Source: a bacterium
GTDB taxonomy: Bacteria > Auribacterota > UBA3054
Length of the DNA stretch: 10,187 nucleotides
Reading direction: 5' to 3'
Assembly: GCA_017444325.1 (NCBI GenBank)
Contig: JAFSWV010000079.1
Span: 1-10,187, forward strand
Numbering within the stretch: the stretch's first letter is position 1; every line of letters begins with the position of its first letter. The notes under the pieces were generated by a model that had not been told where the DNA came from, ran no database searches, and worked only from the letters and a program-made list of their open reading frames with translations. The translations under genes and the position numbers were made by a program. This document shows, piece by piece, positions 6,021 to 10,187 of the stretch.

Positions 6021-7448
6021 TTAATTTTCACTGCTAGCTGTGTATCTCTTCTGTTCCTCGACGAGGAATTTCTTCCATTCGTCGATCTCACGTCTGACCA
6101 TCTCGGGATTGGTGCTGCCGATGGTCTTTTTCGCTTTGACGGATTGCTCGGCGCTGGATATCTCAAGTATGCCTTCGTCCATAAGCGGGGAGATCTTGGC
6201 CAGATCTTCTTTCGTAAGCGAAGTCAGACCACAGCTTTTCTCGTTGGCCATGGCCACAGCCTGGCCAACCAAACCGTGCGCTTCCCTAAACGGCACGCCT
6301 TTCCTGACAAGATAGTCGGTCCAGTCCGTAGCGAGGAGGAAAGAATCGCTGACAGCTTTTTGAGTATTTTCGCGTTTGTAGGTGACGGTCGGAAGCATTG
6401 CCGATAGGATCTGCAAAGAAGAGAAAAGCGTTTCCGCCGCGTCAAACAGCGGCTCTTTGTCTTCCTGAAGATCGCGGTCGTAGGCCAGTGGCAGACCTTT
6501 CGTCACGGTCAGCAGCGCGACCAGATCGCCGTAAACTCTTCCGGTCTTGCCTCTCACCAGTTCCAATATGTCGGGATTCTTTTTCTGCGGCATCAAAGAG
6601 CTGCCGGTGCAGAAGCGATCCGCGATATCGATGAATGAGAAGGGCTGGGACATAAAGAGAATGAAATCCTCCGCCAACCTCGAAAGGTGCATGGCGCAGA
6701 TAGCGCAGGCGCTGAGGAACTCCAGCAAACAGTCCCTGTCGCCAACAGCGTCCAGGCTGTTGTGAGCAACGGAATGGAAGCCCAGTTTCTCCGCCACCAA
6801 TTCTCTATCCAAAGGCAGGCCGCTGCCGGCCAGCGCGCCAGCGCCGAGCGGCATCGAGCGCAGAAGTCTCGAGAACTCGTCGCTGAAGCGGCCGAAGTCC
6901 CTGTCCAGCATCTCGACGTAAGCCAAAAGGTGATGGCTCGCCAGAATCGGCATGGCGTACTGCAGGTGCGTGAAGCCCGGCATAATGACGTCGGAATTCC
7001 TGTCCGCCAGCACGACCAGCGCGCTCTGCAGATTGCGGATATAGACCTGCATGCAACTGACGGCGTAGCAGAGGTAGAGCCTTTCGTCCAAGGCGATCTG
7101 GTCGTTCCTGCTCCTGCCAGTGTGCAGTTTGCCAGCGGGCGTTCCTATCTTTTCCTTCAGCGCGGACTCTATGTTCATGTGCACGTCTTCTTTCTTAGGA
7201 TCGAAGACGAAAGTCCCTTTCTGGATCTCCTCGCCGATCTCGCTTAAGCCTTTGTCGATGGCGCAGAACTCATCTTCGCTGAGCAAGCCTACGCTTCTTA
7301 ACATCGCGGCATGCGCCTTTGAGCCGGCAATGTCGAAATTAGCCAGCAATTGGTCGTAAGAGACGGACTGCGTGTAAGCTTCCATCAAAGGGTCGGCGGC
7401 GTCCTGGAAACGGCCGCCCCACAATTTTTCATTTTTCTTTTCGGACAT
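6021..7448 (-). CDS. argH: Argininosuccinate lyase
   Basis: The 475-residue protein cleaves argininosuccinate to arginine and fumarate, the last step of arginine synthesis, as a cytosolic homotetramer. It has the usual family length. The N terminus KLWGGRF (8-13 region) is typical of ArgH. HTGRSRNDQ (109-117), GFTHLQYAMP (158-167, with the Thr-His pair at 160-161) and the fumarase/aspartase superfamily signature GSSLMPQKKNPD (282-293, catalytic Ser in the mobile loop) are all intact. The start at 7448 has GGGAG (7458-7462) 9 nt upstream. It follows mazG after 46 nt and precedes the clpC-like gene by 5 nt. No argG or other arginine gene is nearby. Confidence 0.97.
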   Translation of the reverse strand: MSEKKNEKLWGGRFQDAADPLMEAYTQSVSYDQLLANFDIAGSKAHAAMLRSVGLLSEDEFCAIDKGLSEIGEEIQKGTFVFDPKKEDVHMNIESALKEKIGTPAGKLHTGRSRNDQIALDERLYLCYAVSCMQVYIRNLQSALVVLADRNSDVIMPGFTHLQYAMPILASHHLLAYVEMLDRDFGRFSDEFSRLLRSMPLGAGALAGSGLPLDRELVAEKLGFHSVAHNSLDAVGDRDCLLEFLSACAICAMHLSRLAEDFILFMSQPFSFIDIADRFCTGSSLMPQKKNPDILELVRGKTGRVYGDLVALLTVTKGLPLAYDRDLQEDKEPLFDAAETLFSSLQILSAMLPTVTYKRENTQKAVSDSFLLATDWTDYLVRKGVPFREAHGLVGQAVAMANEKSCGLTSLTKEDLAKISPLMDEGILEISSAEQSVKAKKTIGSTNPEMVRREIDEWKKFLVEEQKRYTASSEN

Positions 7449-7470
7449 AATGATAATCTCCCAAATAACG

Positions 7471-7498
7471 ATTATAGCAAATCGTCTGGAGTTATCAT
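7471..7498 (-). promoter_or_regulatory. Possible internal promoter before argH
   Basis: In the 46-bp gap before argH the minus strand carries a perfect TATAAT (7471-7476). A 4/6 match to the -35 box, ATGATA (7493-7498), lies 16 bp upstream and overlaps the mazG stop codon. Transcription from about 7464 would leave a 15-nt leader holding the GGGAG ribosome site. It could express argH-clpC apart from the upstream genes. Confidence 0.45.
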
Positions 7499-8316
7499 TC
7501 CTTTTCGCTGGCTTTCACTTTTTCCCAGTAACGGTCGAGGGTGGCAAGGTCCTGGTCGCGCATGACGAGGTGATCTTCTTCCAGGAGCTTTTCCATTTTT
7601 TTGAAGCGCGCAATGAATTTTCTGTTGGCGGACCGGAGAGCTTGTTCCGCGCTGATATTGAGGAAGCGCGCTAGGTTGACCAAGGCGAAAAGAAGGTCGC
7701 CGAATTCTTCCTCGATGTGGTCCTGGTTGTTTTCGGCTCGGGCTTCTTTTAGTTCCTTGAACTCTTCTTCGCATTTTTTGAAGACGGGCTCTATCTCGGT
7801 CCAGTCGAAATTTTGTTTGGCGGCTTTTCTTTGTATTTCCGCGGCTGCGGCGAGGGCGGGCAGCGTGTTGGAAAGGCCGTCCAGGACGGATTTCCTGGTC
7901 TGGGCTTTTTCCTCTTTTTTGATGGCTTCCCAGTTTTTCATCACTTCTTCGGAACCGGAGACGTGCAGCGTTCCGAAGACGTGGGGATGACGGTGGACGA
8001 GTTTGTCGCTTTCGGCGTTAAGGATGTCGGCGGAGTTGAAAACGCCCTGCTCTTCGAAGAGCTGGGCCTGCATGAGGGCGTGGAGAAGGACGTCGCCGGC
8101 CTCTTCTTTTATCTCTTCGGTGTCGCCAGATTCTATGGCGTCTATGAGCTCGTGGGCTTCCTCGAGGAAGTTGGGAGCCAGGGAGTAGGAAGTCTGCTCT
8201 TTGTCCCAGGGGCAGCCGTCCGGGGCTCTTAAGGCCGCTATTACGGCGCTCAGTCTAAGGAAAGCCCTGGCTTTTTCTTCAGCGTTGTTTACGGGGCGTT
8301 GTTCTTTTTCCGTCAT
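7495..8316 (-). CDS. mazG: Nucleoside triphosphate pyrophosphohydrolase MazG
   Basis: The 273-residue protein hydrolyses NTPs to NMP and pyrophosphate, a house-cleaning or stringent-response-linked activity in the cytosol. Its length equals that of two-domain MazG of the E. coli type. CPWDKEQT (35-42) is the family's N-terminal hallmark. The first MazG domain has EE at 52-53 with E56, then E72 and D75 (EExxE...ExxD magnesium motif). HRHPHVFG (108-115) is also typical. The second domain repeats the metal motif with E184, E185 and E188, then E204 and D207 (EEEFGDLLFALVNLAR), followed by the conserved NRKFIARF (231-238). The ATG lies 4 nt after the lipB stop. Known MazG proteins act on a broad range of NTPs; the substrate here cannot be read from sequence. 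Confidence 0.95.
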   Translation of the reverse strand: MTEKEQRPVNNAEEKARAFLRLSAVIAALRAPDGCPWDKEQTSYSLAPNFLEEAHELIDAIESGDTEEIKEEAGDVLLHALMQAQLFEEQGVFNSADILNAESDKLVHRHPHVFGTLHVSGSEEVMKNWEAIKKEEKAQTRKSVLDGLSNTLPALAAAAEIQRKAAKQNFDWTEIEPVFKKCEEEFKELKEARAENNQDHIEEEFGDLLFALVNLARFLNISAEQALRSANRKFIARFKKMEKLLEEDHLVMRDQDLATLDRYWEKVKASEKE

Positions 8317-8318
8317 AA

Positions 8319-8325
8319 GATCACC
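8319..8325 (-). promoter_or_regulatory. mazG ribosome binding site embedding the lipB stop codon
   Basis: The minus strand reads GGTGATC, two bases before the mazG ATG. This matches the distal half of the AGGAGGTGATC complement of the 16S rRNA 3' end, in correct register for a start 7 nt beyond the GGAGG position. The lipB TGA (8321-8323) lies inside it, which would couple lipB termination with mazG initiation. The 16S tail of this organism is not in the window. Confidence 0.4.
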
Positions 8326-8992
8326 AATCTTTTACTTGCTTTCTGATTTCTTCGACAAGCGTGTTTTTGACGTCGTCGAAAGCGAAGGAGGCGCTTGTCA
8401 GGTCTCTTAGATTCACAGGTCTTTTGCCGACGAGACCGCAGAGATTCATGTATGAAAAGGGCGTGAGGTCGGCATCTATGTTGAGGGCCAGGCCGTGGAA
8501 GCTCACCCAGTTCTTGAAGGCTAAACCCATGGAGGTGAGCTTTCTTTCGCCGCGCCAAACATCGAGATGCTCTTCGCCTGTTTTGCTCTCCCAAACGCCG
8601 GTCAGGCCTTCTATCGTACAGGTCTTGGCTCCGTAAAATTTGGCGGTCTCAATGACGCTCTGCTCCAGGAGGCGCAGGAAAGACTTGAGGTCTCTTCTTC
8701 CTTTTGGCAGGAAGAAAATGGGGTAGGCCACGAGCTGGCCGGGGCCGTGGTAGGTGATGTCGCCGCCTCTTTCAACGTTGACGACCTCGATATTTTCTTG
8801 TTCCAGCTTTTCCTTGGGGACGAGAATATTGCTTATGTGCCCGGTCTTGCCTAGGGTGAAGACCTTCTGGTGCTGGGTTAAGATCAGTGTGTCATTGATC
8901 TCGCCGGCGATCCTAGCTTTGAGGAGCTCCAGCTGTTTGGCATGCGCTTCGGCGTATCTGGTCAGGCCGAGGTCGAGAACTTCAAATTCCAT
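8321..8992 (-). CDS. lipB: Octanoyl-[acyl-carrier-protein]:protein N-octanoyltransferase
   Basis: LipB moves octanoyl groups from acyl carrier protein to the lipoyl domains of 2-oxoacid dehydrogenases and GcvH in the cytosol; LipA then adds sulfur. The 223-residue length is normal. The diagnostic RGGDITYHGPGQLVAYP lies at 75-91. The catalytic lysine is K151 in KLTSMGL, followed by FHGLALNI (165-172). The acyl-accepting cysteine is C185 in NLCGL, in the place of the family's PCG motif. The ATG at 8992 overlaps the end of the acetyltransferase gene by 11 bp, so translation is probably coupled. No lipA lies in the window. Confidence 0.95.
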   Translation of the reverse strand: MEFEVLDLGLTRYAEAHAKQLELLKARIAGEINDTLILTQHQKVFTLGKTGHISNILVPKEKLEQENIEVVNVERGGDITYHGPGQLVAYPIFFLPKGRRDLKSFLRLLEQSVIETAKFYGAKTCTIEGLTGVWESKTGEEHLDVWRGERKLTSMGLAFKNWVSFHGLALNIDADLTPFSYMNLCGLVGKRPVNLRDLTSASFAFDDVKNTLVEEIRKQVKDW

Positions 8993-9608
8993 AAACGTTT
9001 TCCCGCCAGGCTTTGTCTGCTTCCGTTAAGGGCCTAACGACTCTGCAAGGGGAGCCGAAGGCCAGAACGTTAGCCGGAATGTCTTTCGTAACGAGGGAGC
9101 CGGCGCCGATAGTGGTGTTTTCGCCGATCGTGACGCCGGGGAGAACGATGACGCCCGTGCCCAGCCAGACGTTCTTGCAGATGTGGATGGGAGCGTTTTT
9201 CTGGAGGAAAAGCTTCCTGCCCTCGGGGTCGAGGGGATGGGCGGCCGTGGCCAGGACGACGTTGGGCGCGATCATGACGTTGTCGTCGATGTAGATGTGG
9301 GTGTCGTCTGTCAGCGTCAGGTTGAAGTTGGCGTAAACGTTGTTGCCGAAATGGGTGTGGCAGCCCCAGTTGGCGTGAAGGGGAGGCTCGACATAGCAGT
9401 TTTCGCCCATTTCCGCCAGCAGTTCCCTTAAGCGCTGCTCCCTGAGTTTAGGCTCGTTCGGCTTGGTGGCGTTGAAGGCGTAGAGCCTTTCTAAGCAGAG
9501 GTTCTGGACCTTCATGAGCTCTTCGTCGGAAGAGTTGTAATAAAGGCCCTTGTGCATGGCCTCGATAAGGGGCTTCAATTTCTCGGATATCTCAACTGGG
9601 TAACTCAT
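8982..9608 (-). CDS. Left-handed beta-helix sugar O-acetyltransferase (LacA/Maa/NodL family)
   Basis: The 208-residue protein transfers acetyl from acetyl-CoA to a sugar hydroxyl, probably as a cytosolic trimer. Residues about 8-62 match the maltose-acetyltransferase N-terminal region (MHKGLYYNSSDEELM, then FNATKPNE). From residue 70 there are hexapeptide-repeat turns: YANFNLTLTDD (92-102), the catalytic histidine H124 in ATAAHPLDPEGR, NVWLGTGVIVLPGVTIGENT (146-165) and IGAGSLVTKDIPANV (167-181), ending in FGSPCRVVRP. The length agrees with maltose or galactoside acetyltransferases at about 185-205. It is first in the minus-strand cluster. No Shine-Dalgarno precedes the ATG, and the -10 box lies 7 nt upstream. 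The sugar substrate cannot be told; maa, lacA and nodL are equally possible names. Confidence 0.92.
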   Translation of the reverse strand: MSYPVEISEKLKPLIEAMHKGLYYNSSDEELMKVQNLCLERLYAFNATKPNEPKLREQRLRELLAEMGENCYVEPPLHANWGCHTHFGNNVYANFNLTLTDDTHIYIDDNVMIAPNVVLATAAHPLDPEGRKLFLQKNAPIHICKNVWLGTGVIVLPGVTIGENTTIGAGSLVTKDIPANVLAFGSPCRVVRPLTEADKAWRENVYGI

Positions 9609-9615
9609 GGAAAAA

Positions 9616-9644
9616 AGTATAGCAAAACGAAAAAGTTTTGTGGC
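9616..9644 (-). promoter_or_regulatory. Promoter of the acetyltransferase-lipB-mazG cluster
   Basis: On the minus strand an extended -10 TGCTATACT has its hexamer at 9616-9621, with a weak -35 GCCACA (9639-9644) after a 17-bp spacer. Only 7 nt (TTTTTCC) separate the -10 from the ATG, so transcription should start at or next to the A of the start codon. A short palindrome, CAAAAC-N6-GTTTTG (9623-9640), fills the spacer and could bind a regulator, but this is a guess. Confidence 0.5.
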
Positions 9645-9666
9645 TTAGTATTGACTCAGAAAGCCC

Positions 9667-9695
9667 TTGCTTTCAAGGACCTGTTTTGGTAGAAT
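9667..9695 (+). promoter_or_regulatory. Extended -10 promoter of ptsI
   Basis: TTGCTT (9667-9672), 17 bp, then TAGAAT (9690-9695) preceded by TGG (TGGTAGAAT) gives the same architecture as the promoter at 175-203. The predicted start near 9702 leaves a leader of about 24 nt. It diverges from the acetyltransferase promoter, about 22 bp away. Confidence 0.6.
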
Positions 9696-9725
9696 TTCTA
9701 ATTATTCCAAAGAGTGAAAAAGGAT

Positions 9726-10187
9726 ATGTCTGAAGGCAAAGAGATCCGCATGAAAGGACTGGGCGTTTCGCCCGGCGTGGCCATCGGCCGCGCCATCGTG
9801 CACGTGCACGCGCAAAAGCAGGAGAGCGCCATGTCCCTGCGGACGCCGGCTGAGGAAGAAACGCGCTTTTTGGAAGCCCTGAAGAGCTCCAAAGCCCAGC
9901 TGGAAGACTTGCGCCAGAGACTGAACCAGGAAGGCAAGGTGAAAGAGGCCGCGATCTTCGAGGCGCATTCTCTTTTCCTGGACGACCCGGAAGTTTTGGG
10001 GCCTATCAAGAAAGCCATCGCCAAAGGCTTCTCCGCGGAAGGCGCTTTGAACAACGTCATGAACCGCTGCCTGGCGGTCTTCGAGAAGATGGGCACGCCG
10101 GAAGCGGAGCGCCAAGCCGCGGACGTCAGGGACATCACCGCGAGGATCCTGAACAATCTGGGCGGCGGCCCGGCGGAAGTGACGGTC
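9726..10187 (+). CDS. ptsI: PTS Enzyme I (phosphoenolpyruvate-protein phosphotransferase), N-terminal part
   Basis: The 154 visible codons are open to the window edge. Enzyme I takes phosphate from phosphoenolpyruvate and passes it to HPr in the cytosol. Features of the family N-terminal domain are KGLGVSPGVAIGRA (10-23), the helical HPr-binding region with IFEAHSLFLDDPEV (77-90) and the end of that domain, ERQAADVRDITARI (128-141). The phosphorylated histidine (usually GGxTSHxAI near residue 190) and the PEP-binding barrel lie outside, so activity cannot be checked. Two starts are possible: the ATG at 9726, with AGGA only 1 nt away, and the ATG at 9750, which gives MKGLGVSPG as in many Enzyme I proteins and has AAAGAG 6 nt upstream. 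No ptsH precedes it. The paralogue PtsP is less likely because no GAF domain comes first. Confidence 0.9.
   Translation, partial: MSEGKEIRMKGLGVSPGVAIGRAIVHVHAQKQESAMSLRTPAEEETRFLEALKSSKAQLEDLRQRLNQEGKVKEAAIFEAHSLFLDDPEVLGPIKKAIAKGFSAEGALNNVMNRCLAVFEKMGTPEAERQAADVRDITARILNNLGGGPAEVTV

Overview
The window is ordinary bacterial chromosome of moderate-to-high GC, with tightly packed genes, recognisable sigma70-type promoters and intrinsic terminators. No tRNA, rRNA, CRISPR array, transposase or phage gene was seen. The organism cannot be fixed from 10 kb. The large secreted protein with Ig-like and kelch-like parts, the sigma54-type promoter, the variable use of Shine-Dalgarno sequences and the style of the ClpC-type ATPase suggest a Planctomycetes-Verrucomicrobia-Chlamydiae relative such as a lentisphaerote. 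That is a low-confidence inference.

Left end (1-2908): two genes diverge from a short shared control region. A partial minus-strand gene encodes an exported or membrane-anchored protein of which only the signal-like N terminus is visible. A plus-strand gene encodes an 885-residue secreted multidomain protein of unknown function, with a conserved-looking N-terminal region carrying a GHxxE motif, an Ig-like domain and a C-terminal kelch-like region. Each has its own promoter with a 17-bp spacer.

Middle (2909-3576): a non-coding stretch holds a composite of palindromic and direct repeats, including a probable terminator of the secreted-protein gene. Next, on the minus strand, is a 52-residue zinc-ribbon microprotein gene bounded by two strong intrinsic terminators. 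It is preceded by a textbook sigma54 (-24/-12) promoter that abuts the terminator of the upstream clpC-like gene. This small, separately controlled unit is the most interesting item in the window.

Right half (3577-9608): a minus-strand cluster, in transcription order: hexapeptide sugar O-acetyltransferase, lipB (octanoyltransferase), mazG (NTP pyrophosphohydrolase), argH (argininosuccinate lyase) and a clpC-like AAA+ unfoldase that lacks the usual ClpC middle domain. Overlaps and gaps of a few bases suggest co-transcription, with a possible internal promoter before argH. The leader of the first gene is so short that its transcript may be leaderless.

Right edge (9609-10187): a divergent plus-strand gene encodes the N terminus of PTS Enzyme I (ptsI), read from an extended -10 promoter of the same form as the one before the secreted-protein gene. 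The gene runs off the window.
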